The notes under the pieces: model-generated | What the model was told of the DNA's origin: nothing | What the model saw: only the letters and a program-made list of their open reading frames with translations | The model's database searches: none | Made by a program: the position numbers and the translations under genes | Shown: positions 23,378 through 34,952 of the stretch, one piece after another | Position numbering within the stretch: position 1 is the stretch's first letter | How the letters are laid out: each line of letters starts with the position of its first letter | Assembly (NCBI GenBank): GCA_001179505.1 | Contig: CDMY01000646.1 | Location: 240,737 to 304,736 of the forward strand | DNA from: Vitrella brassicaformis | Lineage: Eukaryota; Sar; Vitrellaceae | Reading direction: 5' to 3' | DNA: 64,000 nucleotides

Positions 23378-23661
23378 GCTGGTCGATAAACGCAGCTGTA
23401 CATGCTACATGGCATATGATATGGGGAACAGGCAGCGTGGGGTGCGGACTGACAGACATAAACACAATAATTGCATTAAGAGGACGTATTGGTACCAAAA
23501 CGACACCTCGAGCTGTGCATTTTTCGTTTCGCGAGTATCCTGCCTTTAATTGGTCGGTTTGTGAGTCAGTCAGTCACCTGCGGTGTCATCTCTCTTCCGT
23601 GTCTGTCTGTCTGTCGTTCCATCCATCCACCCACCACTCATTCATTGGCTGATTCATTCAT

Positions 23662-24295
23662 TCACGGCAGTCCAGTGAGCTGTCTTCTGTATGCGTCACT
23701 GACGATGGCCTCCGGTGTGGCGATGAAATTTCCCTCAGCCTCCCCTTCGTCAGCGCCATACACCTGGTAACGACACAGGCACACCACAAGTGGACAAGAC
23801 AGGTATGGCTCTCTGCGTGTGTGTGTGTGCAGGTGATACCTTACCTTTGCGGCTTGTCTGATGCGGGCCATGGCGTGGTTGATCTCGCGAAGTGAGTGCA
23901 GCAGCCGATAGCGGCGGTCGTTGTCCTCGCGGCGACGCTCGCGCATCCGCTCCGCCAGCAAGACTGGACACAAACACTCATCCAGCCAACACACGTGGCC
24001 GCATGCCACCTCATGGATGTGTCTCTGTCTGTCGTTGACCTGATGTGTCTGACGCCTGTTTGAGTGCCTTGTCGAGGTCTTTGGCGCCATACTTGGGCAC
24101 GGTGTATGCGATTCGCACGGGGACGGGCTCACTGGCCTGGCGGACGTCCTGGTAGTCGAGTCGGTAGAGGGGGTGGTTGGAGGTCAAGGGCGACAGCAGA
24201 CGCTGTGCCAGGGGCAGGGCGCCGTCACACGCCACCAGCGACACAGCCAGACACGTGGCAGCGGCAGCGAGACACGCGCGAGACGACACCATCAT
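23662..24295 (-). CDS. Small secreted protein of unknown family
   Basis: Three exons join in frame. The first (from ATG 24295) encodes a signal peptide (MMVSSRACLAAAATCLAVSL, cleavage likely near ACDG) and ends at a donor near 24,027. The second (~23,952-23,846) is strongly charged and helical (ERMRERRREDNDRRYRLL) and ends in RQAAK. The third (~23,766-23,662) reads from VYGADEGEAEG to LTGLP and a TGA stop. The product is about 150 residues with few cysteines and no transmembrane segment after the leader. I do not recognise the family. Location is inferred to be the secretory pathway or a plastid entry route, since a signal peptide can begin a bipartite targeting sequence. It is divergent from the neighbour at 24,445, with 149 bases between start codons. 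Confidence 0.68.
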
Positions 24296-24444
24296 GCTCG
24301 GCCTGATCCTTGTCTGATTGGCTGGCTGGTCGATTGATTGTCTTTCCCTTCCTCTCAAACAGACGTGTACACAGATGTGTGTAACGTGTGTGTACACATC
24401 GGCTGTTTGTGTGCGACTGTTTCATTCACTGGTAAGAAAGAACC
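24296..24444. promoter_or_regulatory. Short bidirectional promoter between two secreted-protein genes
   Basis: Only 149 bases separate two divergent start codons, and both genes encode proteins with signal peptides. Shared control is plausible. No specific motif is recognised apart from tracts of TG-rich sequence. Confidence 0.4.
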
Positions 24445-24866
24445 ATGTCAGTGCTGTTCAGATTGATGGTGTCTATCGGCCTCGTCTGCGGTGTAAATGT
24501 GAGTGACCTGATACAGACAGAAGATCGTCTCATTCGCTCACTGCCTGCCTGCGTGTCTTGTTGCTGTCTCATCAGAGTATCTGGCAGCTGGCGGCTGACT
24601 TGTTGGTGAGTTTCGATGTGGTGTGCAGAAGCACCGCCCCCATCGACTGCTGGGCGGAGGTCTCCCCCTGCCAGCTGTGCGTCCGATGGGCAAACGGCCA
24701 CGAGTGCTCGCCCGACGTGAGTGAGGGCGCCAACACCGTCCTGCTGCCGTCGACCCACACAGACGCAGACCTCCAGCTGTCATGCAAACACGCAGGTGGG
24801 TGGGTTATCAATCGAGTTTCCTCATTCGTGTGTGTGATGCCTGCTTCTGCAGATGTGTTCGTCTAA
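24445..24866 (+). CDS. Small cysteine-rich secreted protein
   Basis: Three exons: 24445-24498, 24576-24795 and 24853-24866, joined in frame (phase 0, then phase 1) and ending VFV-stop. The first exon is the signal peptide (MSVLFRLMVSIGLVCGVN). The mature part is ~75 residues with six cysteines, including CWAEVSPCQLCVRW and HECSPDV, and an acidic patch. Spacing suggests disulfide bonds. No family is recognised. It is divergently paired with the secreted protein on the minus strand. The tiny last exon (14 bases) is supported only by splice signals and frame, so the C-terminus is tentative. Confidence 0.6.
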
Positions 24867-26204
24867 GCGGATGCCAGTGAGGAGCCACAACACACTCTGC
24901 CCATCACCAAGGTCAGTCATCGAAATGAGACACACGAATAGTAAATCCACACTCTCACTCTTGTGTGTGTCGGATGGCTCAGGCACTGCAGAGCTCGTTG
25001 TCGCCATCGATCTATGTCTACCCCGTCTGCCCCGCAGTGGCCTCAAATGAACAGACATATGAGCAGACAACTGACAAACGCGGTTCACGGAGGCACACGC
25101 TTGGTGCGCTGTGGTGCTTTGTGTGGAGTGTGGCCTTCTTGCGAGCGCCACGCACTTACACACTTCGGCACAGACAAAACAAAAGCTGACGAGACACTGT
25201 GCATGTCTGTCCATCAATCAACCACAGTTGCTTGCGTGACGTGACTGTGAATGTTGATTGCGTCTTCGGGAATGGAATGGGAGCGTTTCCACAGGCAGCC
25301 AGCTGTGCCAACTACGAAGTTTGTGCGCTGCCTGTCCGTCCGTCCGACTGTCTTGTCTTGCTAACTGTCTTGTGTGTGTGTGTGTGTGTGTGCTGCATTG
25401 CGTGGTGCATGTGGAGTGATCACTAGTCAATGGAATGGGCGGATTGATTATGCGATGGATGGCTGATGGATGAATGAAGGAATCACGTCACAGCTCAGCA
25501 CACACAGCTCAGCACACACAGCACGACCTCCAACCTACCTTGTTTCTCCTGTTACCTTGGTCTCGTCCTGTCCTCGCTGGTCTTCCCTTTTCTTCTCTTG
25601 TCTGTGCGTGTGTGCGTGTGTGTGTGTGGTGATGCCTCCGAATGGCTAAGGCAGCACGACTCACTCTTTCTGAATCACTCACTCACGTGGTGACACCCAG
25701 GCAGAGAGGCAGCCAGGCGGCCAGGCAGCACACAGACGGTACGTGCGAAAGTGCTGATGGATGGATGGAGGGAGCACAGCCAGCAGGCGGTGGTTCGGAG
25801 ACAAACGGACCGACGAATTGACGATTGTATGAACTTTTTGGGTGAATCAATTGTCAATCAGTGAAGCAATCCATTGCAATGGTTGGTTGAGTGTTGTGCA
25901 ATAACGCCCCTCTGAAGCAGGCGGTCACTATTTCGAACTGCAAGCTAAGCCGGTTTTCCCTTTATGTGTGCCGTGGCTTCACACGTGCGGCCCTTCACTC
26001 AAAAGTCGCGTCGCCTGCGACAATAACATCAGCAGGTGAGGCAACACACCGCTGTCACAGATCACACCATGACCCTCCGAGGCGCTGCTTGTGGCTTCTG
26101 TTGCAGCCGACGGCGAGGCGGATCTGCTGCTTCTTCCGCCTGTGTGACTAGAAGGCGCCGAAGACGTCCCTGCCGCTTCATCGGCATCTGCGCAGAGCGG
26201 TGTG
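24867..26204. other. Gap leading into the right arm, plus duplicated 5' flank
   Basis: 24,867-25,291 has no convincing gene; one coding-like stretch (ALQSSLSPSIYVYPVCPAV) follows an acceptor near 24,982 but joins no clear exon. From 25,292 the sequence is the reverse complement of the left arm's flank: TG repeats, the segment shared with the window start (~25,570-25,612), and the probable 5' UTR exon ending at ~26,035. Confidence 0.5.
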
Positions 26205-29200
26205 ATGGACACGGCCGCAGTGCAGTCCACATCGAAAGCACAGAGGAAAAGGGCCAAAAAGGTACACACGAGACGAGAAGGCACAGACACTCATCGGGCA
26301 TGGGCAAGTGTGCTTGTGTGTGTGCGCATCAGGCCAAGAAGCGTGGTGCTGCTCCTGATGCGAGTCAGGATGGTCGTGAGGCTGATGAGGCAGCTCCATC
26401 GACTGCATCAGACAAACCACCTGTGGAGACCCGCAATTCAGCCATGGTCAAGTCGCTGCGGCCCGACAAGTCTGCACCTTTGGCCGAGCTCCTGGCGGAT
26501 GCAGCTCGCACCAGCAGCCTCATCTTTTCACCAGATGCCACTTGCCCAATCAGCATCGAGGCCATCTTCAGCGACGTGCGACAGCTGGCAAACCACCAGA
26601 GTTGCATAAGCACATCTTACCAGCTGAGGTGGCTTCTTTGTAATCGCGTCTACGAGGCAATTCGCCTTGACATGGTGTGGGAGGCCAGCAGGGATGGGAG
26701 GCTCGACGTGTGCGTGAGGGCCGTGCGTGAGGCGGCTGAGCAGCTGGCGTCTGAGGCGTATCTGCAGAGGGTGCTGTCGGTCAAGATGTGGCGGTTTCTC
26801 GTGACCCTCATCGAGGACGTTGCCAACCAGCTGGAGGTGAGCAAGGGAGGAAGCGGCAAGGAGCGTGGCTTCACTCATGCATTGCCATTTCGTTGTTGTA
26901 TCGATCAGGCTGATTTCGATTCGTTCGCCCAAGCCATCAAGGCAATGCGACCGTCTTCCAGGAGTTCATCCAACCAGCCGACGAGACAACCATCCGCCAC
27001 CCCAGCCACCCGTCTCCCCATATTCCCCCCGGCCACCGACCCCGTCCAGCTGGTGCTACAGCACTCCCCGTCGCCCCACCACCGATTCGCCGAGGCCCGT
27101 TTGCTCCCTCCTGACGGCCTCATGAGGCTGCTGGAGCTGTTCCGACTCGACAAAGGGCCGATCCCCGCAGCGGGCTCCTACACGTGGGACATGTTCGTCG
27201 ACGAGTATGTGGCGGCTGACTGTGCACTGGGAGAGGGAGATGGCCACAAGCGTGCTGGCTCATTCACCGTGAGCGGCGCCACTGGCTCACTCGCGGCCCT
27301 CAACGGCAGCTATGTCATCCGCCCCACAGCCGAGGAGCAGGCGAGGCTCGTGGCGCCGCCAGATGGTGCTGCTTTCGCCTACGTGGGCGAGGGGGTGGTC
27401 TTCGAGCGGCTGGTGGTCCCGATCAAAGACACGCTGGATGGGCCAAGAGGCGTGTGGGTGGCCTATGAGCCAGCAACAGAGGCGCGATCGACCCCTCGGC
27501 TGCTCGCCGTCGGTCTCCACAAAAGCGACATACGACATGGGTCGTTCGCAACGCACCCGGCCCTTCCATCGCCCGCTTTCGAGACGGACCAGTGGTACAC
27601 TGTTGATGATGGGGCTCGGCTCGTGAAGGTCGATTTCAGCATTTCGGCTGCCCTCCCACTCGACTTCTACGTCTGCCGCTCGGCCTTCAGTCCGACGGAC
27701 CTTTTGTTGGTTGCGGCCCTTCTTCACTTTCGAGGCGCATCGTTGATGTGCACGGCCATCAGCGATTCTGCCGACTCTCTCGCCGAAGTGCCAGACACAC
27801 AGCTGCTAGCGTACTACGTATCCCCTGAGGTCATGGAAAACCTTCCGCCATCCGCACACAACCCTGAGCCCGTCACCGATGTCGCCTCAGTGCGGCCCAT
27901 TACCGGTCCGATGGGAGAGCGGTCTTTGTGTTTACGTGACGGTGAGGCAACCATCCGTCGACTTGGCCTGATGCGTTTGTCGGACGAGTGGACCACACGG
28001 CCCTTCACGCAGTGGCCCTTCAAAGCATTGGCACTGCTGCCGGGTGGTGGCGGGATGGTTGGGGGACGCTTCGAGGGCGGCCGTGTTGCTGTGGTGCGGC
28101 TGGAGGTCTCGGTCAGCACCAAATGCGCCTTGTGTGACGCCCAGCCGGACGGTAGCACACTCGGCGATATGCCCCTCCTGCACGCGCTATTTTCACCTGA
28201 GACCTCTGACCAAGACTTCGCATATTTGGACAAGACAGTGGGAGTGTGGACGCAGAGGGCGTCCTCAGAGGAGCCGATCTGCGGCAAATGCTGGTGTACG
28301 GAGTACGTCATGACGTTGCTCTCAGGACGTGCCCAAGGGTACATGCACACGCACTGACTGCCTTGATGTTGTGGGATTGTTGATGTATCCATGGCTTCCT
28401 GTATGCAGGAACGGTGCCTCATCTGCCGCCTCGGACGACGATGATGCAACGGATGCCACTCATCCAGCAGCGGCCGCCGCTCAGCCCTCTGGGCATGAAA
28501 CAAGGCAAGAAGAGACCCACTGCACACACATACGCGCTCGCATTGACCTGGTGTCTGTCCTTCCTCCCCCTGTCAGTGTCATGGCGGTTCGCGACTCCTT
28601 TCGTGACATGCCCAACGTCCCTGCCAAGGACAAATCGACACCCGCCCCCGCAACACCTTCTGCCACACCCGGCCACGACGATTCCGACCAAGACGGGACC
28701 ACTCGTTGTCAGGCACCGACACCTGCTGGGGCGGATGAGGAGTCCAAAGGGACACCTCAGGCCGCGACAGCTGTTGTGGGAGCCAGTGGCCCTGTGAGCA
28801 TCGAGTCGGCCTTTGGCAGCACTCAGTACGTCAGGGGTCTGCTGGCGCGGGAGGGTCCATGGGAGTGCGGTGTGGACCTGCGAGCGGTCTTTGAGGAACT
28901 CGCCCAGAAGCTCACGGACACTGCCTTCGAGCCTGTCTTCAGACTGAGACGCGTTATCGTTGGCCAGGTCGGCGTGTCAGTGGATTGTGCATCTGCTGCA
29001 CCGATGGCTTCCACTCAGATCACATGGACGTACGTGTGTGCGTGTGTGCAGGTGTTGGAGTGTGTGCAGCTCGATCAGCTGTCTGAGGGGCTGACTAAGG
29101 CCGGCAACAGCAGGCCCATGGAGGCGACAGCTGCCAGCCTCCAGAAAGAGGCTGAGCTGGTCTCGTGCGACGGGAAGCATCAGACACTCTGCTGTCGGCA

Positions 29201-32200
29201 CTTGTGGTACATCATCGTTGCGGCCCTTGAGTGTATTGCCGAGCAGATGGAGGTCCGTTTCATGCACAAACAGATACGTGTGTGTCTGTAGCGAGCTTGG
29301 CTGACTGTATGTTCTTCTCTGCCTGTCTGGCTGCCTCTGTGCTGTCAGCGTGACAGTGTGGCTTTCGTCAAGGCGATGCAAGACATCCGCCGCCGCCGCA
29401 TTCAAGAACAAGACGCCTCGAGCACAGCTGACGCCACCCTGCCGCCGCTCCCCGCCGCAGGCGACAACTTCTATGACTTTGCCCGTCAGGCGGTGGCTAC
29501 CCTGGTGCAGCAAGGGCCACCCGACTACACATACCTGGAGACTCATCTGCGGACATTTGTCGACGACACTGTCGGCACAGCTGACCCGATTCGAGATCTG
29601 CTGTTTTTCTTCCGTCTCGACCAAGGTCCCCCGAAGTCGCCGACGCAGGGCGGCACAGAGAGGGAGTCTGCGTGGCACGCGACGTATCGTGGCTACTTCG
29701 ACCAGTGCCGCACCGTGGATCCCACGGGCGGTCGGCGGCACGGCAGTCTCACTGTGAGCGGCGCGCCGGTCATCAACGGCACCTACCTGCTCCGCCCGAC
29801 AGAGGAAGAGCAGAAGACGCTGCTTTGGACTCATCCGGAGACTATCGCCTACGTGGGCAAGAAAAACGTATTCAAGCGGCTGGTTTACCCGCGACCCGAC
29901 GGCAACATGGGGGGACTCTGGATGGCACACTCCCCGTCCACGGCCGATGGAACCAGGGTGCGCATCATCGCCTTCGGACCCTTCAAGGACGACTCAGTCA
30001 GCAACCGCAACCCCTTGCTCAGCCACCCCGCTGCGGCCAACCCCGCCCTCGAGACGCGCGAGTGGTTCGCTGTCGACCAGGAGGGGCACATCAGCAGACT
30101 CGGTGGCGTCAAGATGACCACCACTCTGCCGCTGACTTTCCATGTGCCCCGATCTGCCCTGGAATGCGTATCGAAGGTGGAGCGCATTATGCTGTCGGTG
30201 TGCATTGGTGGGCCGACACAGCTGAGCCGCTGGCGTGCGAGTCGCTGTACGACTACTACACCCACTACCTGGCCGAGCGGGGGGTCAGCAAGGGGGCCGC
30301 CTTCCCCATGGCCTTCTATCTCGATGCCCAAGTCATGGAGCACCTGCCCACATCGGCACGGCACAAGGAGCGGCTCACCGATGCAAGTCAGCGGCAGTCG
30401 CATGTGGCATGCGTGAGCGACGCCGAGACCCTGCGGATCAAGAGAGGAATGGTCCGCCTGGCGGACGAGTACGTCACCAAGGCGTTCACAGAGTGGCCAT
30501 TTGCCGCCGTGCTGGCCCTGTTGGCGACGGGATCGGCCGACTCGGTGTGCGTCCTGCGGGCCGAGTCGCGGACACAGACCTGTGGTCGGTGCGGCGAGCC
30601 GTGTGCGGGCAGCTCAGAGGGCCCAGTGGATACCATTCCTCTGGTGCACACGCTCGCCTTCGATGACCTCAACGACGAGTTGGTTTTCAATGCACACGCC
30701 CAGTACATTCGGGCGGCGCCGGCGGGCCTGTGTGTGGAGAGTGCCACAGGGTCGCTCATGTGCGGACCATGCGCGCTGGATCGCGTCGAGTCGGCGAAGA
30801 AGGATCCAATCAGGTGCGCGACGCGCAACCAGGGTCAAGTGTTTCTGTCCATATGTGTGTGTGTACAGGCCTGATCTTACCCCTGTGGATGTGCTGGCCA
30901 CATTCTCAAGCCTCCTGTCGCCCCCTTCCGACACGCAGACTGTCCCCTCGCCCCAACCGAAGAGTGCATCGAGCAGCAGCACACCCTCCCGCAACTCGCC
31001 GGCCACCAGCAGCATCTTCCGAGGCATCTTCACGGCCAAGGACAAGACCAAACCCACACCACCCAAATCGGCACCGACCGCTCCCAAGCCCAAGCCGACA
31101 TCCACCCAGCCGCCCACCCCGCCGAGCAAAGCCACACCCACTGTCACGGTTGAGTCCATCCATGAGGCCTTCCCCGACATCGCCACCGTCACATCAGGCA
31201 CAGAGGGAGGCCAACAGCCCTCCAGTGAGACGCTGGCCGTCGTAAAGGCCTTCCTGCAGCACAAGGGAGGGGCGGTGGAGGGTGGTGGTGTCAGCTGTGT
31301 CGAGTCGAGTGAGTGCGATGCGGCCCAGGTGCGGGAGACCTACCGCCGGGCCGTCAAGAAGTTCTTCATGGACCACCGCACAGCACTGCAAAGGTCACCC
31401 AAGAGAATAGGCATCTCAACCAGTGGCTGACACGAGTGTCATGCGCTCTGTGTGTGTGCAGCGATCCGTCGGCCGTGTTTGCGCTGGGTCCGCTGCGGCA
31501 TGTGCGTGGCGAGTGGCTGCCCCAGTGGCACACGACGTTCGTCAGTGAGCTCAGCAAAGGCCAGCAGCTCATGCAGAAGGAACTCGGGGCCGCCACCACT
31601 AGGGTCCCGAAAGGCACCAACGGGTGAGCCGGGCGGAGGGGAAGAGGCATCGATAGAGTGTCATGATAATGTCGCCTGCTGTCCATGTGTGCAGTACCTC
31701 GACGTCGCTGGCGGCAATGGCTATAGACGAGGATCAGCTGAAGGAGGACATACAGGCCGCCACGGCAGCGCTGCGACGTCACCCGTCGTCACGCCTGTTC
31801 CGGTTGCCGTATCCTCATCCCGACTACGCCCGCATGTATCAGGAGGGCCGGCCTCATTCCATCAGTGACCTGGAGAAGTGGGTGCCTGGGGTCGACAAGG
31901 AGGTGAGGGCCGCACACATATGGATGTGGCGGGCTGTGCTGTGAGGTGGTTCAATGTGCCGTCCTGTATGTTTCAGAAGTACGGCTGGAGATATTGGTTG
32001 GACTACATCTTTGATATAGCCTGCAGTGCGATCGCATTCGTCAAGTCGGGCTCGGTGCGCAGCCACTACCAGCAAGCAGCCAGCTCAATCAGTTCGTCAT
32101 GGCCCCTCTGTCTTTCTTTCCTCTATGTGCAGGAGGTTTCCGTGTCAGCTGCGGCGTTGGTTGCTGTCGCTACCCGCCTCGCGCGCCGCTATAATGGAGG

Positions 32201-34471
32201 TGTCTTTTCCTTCGGGCTGGACGAGCTGCTCTCGAAGGAGCTCGAATCGGCAGTCGGCAACCTGACCAATGTGGACCACGATGCAGTCGATCAGCTCAGC
32301 GACCTCGACCCGACCGAGCTCGCCCGTCTATGGGATTCATGCAGGGAACACCAATTCATGCCTTGTGGAGAGGCGCTTGAGGCGCAGCCAGCGGCCAAGT
32401 GAGGGCCTCGCAGACAGGCAGACAGATAGACACTTGCAGAGGCGTCGGTACGTGCTATCTCTGCAGCCGGGGCCAGCCGTCCACTTCCACAGCAGTTGGG
32501 GCCTGCTCACAAGGGCCTTGAACACACTTGGGTAAGTAAGGTCATACGAGAGGCGATCGCACACAAGTTGCATCCTCTAAACACTGTGGACATCACCTGC
32601 AGCTCGGCGGCATCAGTATCGCCTCCCGATGCCGCCACACGCACGGACACGCACACAGGAGACGCGACGACCGCACGCACACAGTGAACTGAGCGACAAC
32701 GATCCGCACCACGCCACACACTTAACCCTATATGTGTGTGTCTGTCAGGGATGAGTCGACCACTCCCACTGCTGGCCGGCGCGCCCCCGATGAGCCGCAG
32801 GCCGAGATCGACAAACTGACAGACAAGTGTGCCCGACTGGAGAGGGAGCTCGCGGCCGCGCACGAGAAACTCAAGACGGCCGAGGACACACACACGAAGG
32901 AGAAGGATGGACTCAACGGGACCATCAAACGACTCCAAGACGATGTCAAGAGGTGACCAGAGAGACGGGGGGGAAGCAGTTGATTGACTGCCATCCGTAC
33001 GCCCACACCGTGTGTGGGAACATGTGTGTGTAGGTTGACCAGTGAGTCGGCTGCGTCGAAGAAAATGGCTGAGAAGGAGAGAAAGGCGGCCGACGCGCAG
33101 CGCAGCACTCTCGAGGATATCCTCAAAGACAAAGACAAACAAATCAAACAGACACAAGAGACGTTAGCACCGACGCACTACACAGACGCGCCATCCCTCC
33201 CTCCCTGTCTGTCTGTCTGTCTGTGTGCAGTGCTGACGACCGTGTGCGTCGGGTGAGCCAGCAGGTGCGCCAGGAGGCCGACAAGGCCGCCAAGACACAG
33301 ACCGACACCGTCACCAAGCAGCACAGAGAGGAGCTGGATGCTTTGCGTGGCGAGCACCGGTCGGCCATTTTGGAGCTGAGGGCGCAGCACCGGATGGCCA
33401 TCGAGCAGCGAGAGACTGAGGTGCGCGGGGAGGCCGACAGGGCCCTGGCCGACGTGACGCGCAAGAGGGACCAACTGAGGCAGCGGCTGAGGGAAAAACG
33501 ACTCAGGTCAGCCGGCCAACCAGAGAGAGAGGGAGGGAGAGAATACCAACGAGTCAGACGCTGCTGATGTCATGTGCGTGGTGTGTGCGCAGGTCAGCGC
33601 GTGTAGATCAGGAGAAAGACGTCGAGTTGAGTCGGCTGCGCGAGGCGGAGGCGCCGCTGAGGCGGGAGATACTCACGCTCAAACAACAGCTGTCGTCGGC
33701 ACAACCACCACACAGGTCAGCAACCACACACACACACCGACAGCAGCCGTGCACCTGTCGTCTCGCCCTCATTGTCTGTGTTGCAGTCGTGTCAGTACTG
33801 AAGGTATGTCGTCTCTCGATCTGCCGTCGGTGCGTCAGCTGCTGGATGGCTTGACGTCTGAGCAGCACCGACTCACTCAGCTCCACCAGGCCGCCATCGA
33901 GCGACAAATACAACTACGCCACCAGCAGCAGCCCAACCACACATCGCCCTCCTGTTCATCATCGTCAACAGCAGCAGCAGCTGTCCCCACCCACACCGCC
34001 GCGCCCTCTATGCCCTTCTGTATCAACAATGGCTCACCACCACCACCACCAGTCAGTGGCAGCAGCAGCTCGCCACACGCAAACGGCCCCTGTGCTGCGC
34101 CATCGTCCAGCAGCAGCAGCAGCAGTGGTGGTGTTGGGTCGAGTGTGAGCAAGTGCCAGCTGTGTCTCGAGAACCCGCCAGACATCATCCTGCTGCCCTG
34201 CGGACATAAAGTGAGTCGAAGAGGAGATGGCAGCGAGTTTGTAGTGAAGGTCTGTGTGTCGTCTGTGTGTGTCTGTCAGGTTGTGTGTCAGGAGTGTTTT
34301 GAGAAGTGGATGGCTCCCATGCCGACCGAAGACAAACTCTGCCCTGAACACACGTACGCAATGCGATCCAATGGCTGGCAACCGGCACACACTGGGCAGC
34401 CCCCGTGTGTGTGTGCAATGTGTGTCAGGTGTCGGCAGCCCTACTCCGAGGTTAGATACATTTTTGAGTGA
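26205..34471 (+). CDS. Giant RING-finger protein, right copy, with a frameshift and extra exons
   Basis: Paralogue of the left-arm gene, same order: module 1 (exons 26205-26261, 26333-26836, 26909-28338), linker (28409-28504, then 28577-28967 after a GC-AG intron), module 2 (29052-29252, then from 29349), Pro/Lys linker, helices, coiled coils and RING ending at TGA 34469-34471. Three differences matter. The left ATG at 12601 is CTA here, so ATG 26205 is the first usable in-frame start. One base is missing near 30,187, where the left has CGCATTTATG and this copy CGCATTATG, which shifts the frame inside module 2. Exons at 31,696-32,399 have no left counterpart. After the shift the matching frame resumes (AVGVHWWADTAEPLACESL), so the rest is well preserved. 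Either a recent pseudogene, two shorter proteins, or an assembly error. Confidence refers to gene identity, not to an intact product. Confidence 0.62.
30184..30192 (+). other. Single-base deletion relative to the left copy (frameshift site)
   Basis: The T run in CGCATTTATGC of the left copy (minus strand, near 8,390) is one base shorter here. Upstream frame ends at ECVSKVERI; downstream homology continues in the next frame as AVGVHWWADT. No splice site removes the shift. Confidence 0.85.
31684..32535 (+). other. Exon block present only in the right arm (~850 bp)
   Basis: Present here but absent at the matching left-arm point (~6,868-6,874). Both breakpoints fall in introns. The block holds three clear exons (31,696-31,902; 31,978-32,055; 32,133-~32,398) encoding ~185 mostly helical residues, for example LFRLPYPHPDYARMYQEGRP and YGWRYWLDYIFDIACSAIAF. 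A fourth exon ending at ~32,532 restores the RING-gene frame only if an acceptor ending GCAGAG (~32,440) is used; otherwise TGA 32,400-32,402 ends the protein. In the left arm the joined intron keeps the reading frame, so the left protein simply lacks this part. Confidence 0.75.
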
Positions 34472-34952
34472 CCGAGTGAGTGATGGAGTGAGTGAGTGAG
34501 TGCTGTCTTGATGAGTCCGTATTTATTTATCGATGAGTGACATTTATGGCAAAATGCGACGGATGCGACGCGACAAGAGAGACGCCGAAAAGGTTTGTTT
34601 GCAGCCGAGTGAGTGAGTGAGTTAGTGAGTGATCCACATCCATCCATCCATCGGCCGGTCGGTCCGTCTATACGCCGCAGTCTGCGTACGTCAGTAGGTT
34701 ATGTTCGTGTGTATGTGCAGCGTTTTTGTGGCCTCGCTCTTTATGTGCTGTCTTGCTTGATGCGAGACGAATATTTATGCATGTTCGTCACGTAGACATA
34801 CAAGACATCCGACGAATTAATTCAAATATAGACGTCCATCGTACGGCCGCGACCAGCTTCAGATTAGTGCTTTGCCATGCTAATTGTGCAATCCAGAATC
34901 CAACACAAACCATGCACTCTGCCCACGCACCGTTTCCTTTCGATCTTTCATG
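34472..34952. other. Intergenic 3' region between convergent genes
   Basis: GAGT repeats and the outer end of the right arm (to ~34,750) are followed by ~200 bases of unusually AT-rich unique sequence. It probably holds the two 3' UTRs. No gene is seen. Confidence 0.5.

Larger units (their letters stand above)
25292..34750 (-). repeat. Right arm of the ~9 kb inverted duplication
   Basis: Counterpart of 4,600-13,497 in opposite orientation. It is longer than the left arm chiefly because it contains 31,684-32,535, which the left arm lacks, while the left arm has ~130 bases extra near 10,000-10,130. Coding and intronic sequence align throughout. The arms flank the NEK kinase, the metacaspase and the secreted-protein genes. 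Confidence 0.9.

Noticed and set aside
24576-24795. A 23-base intron (GTGAGT...TGCAG) inside exon 2 of the Cys-rich secreted gene
   Set aside because: Too short to be spliced, and reading through keeps a good frame.
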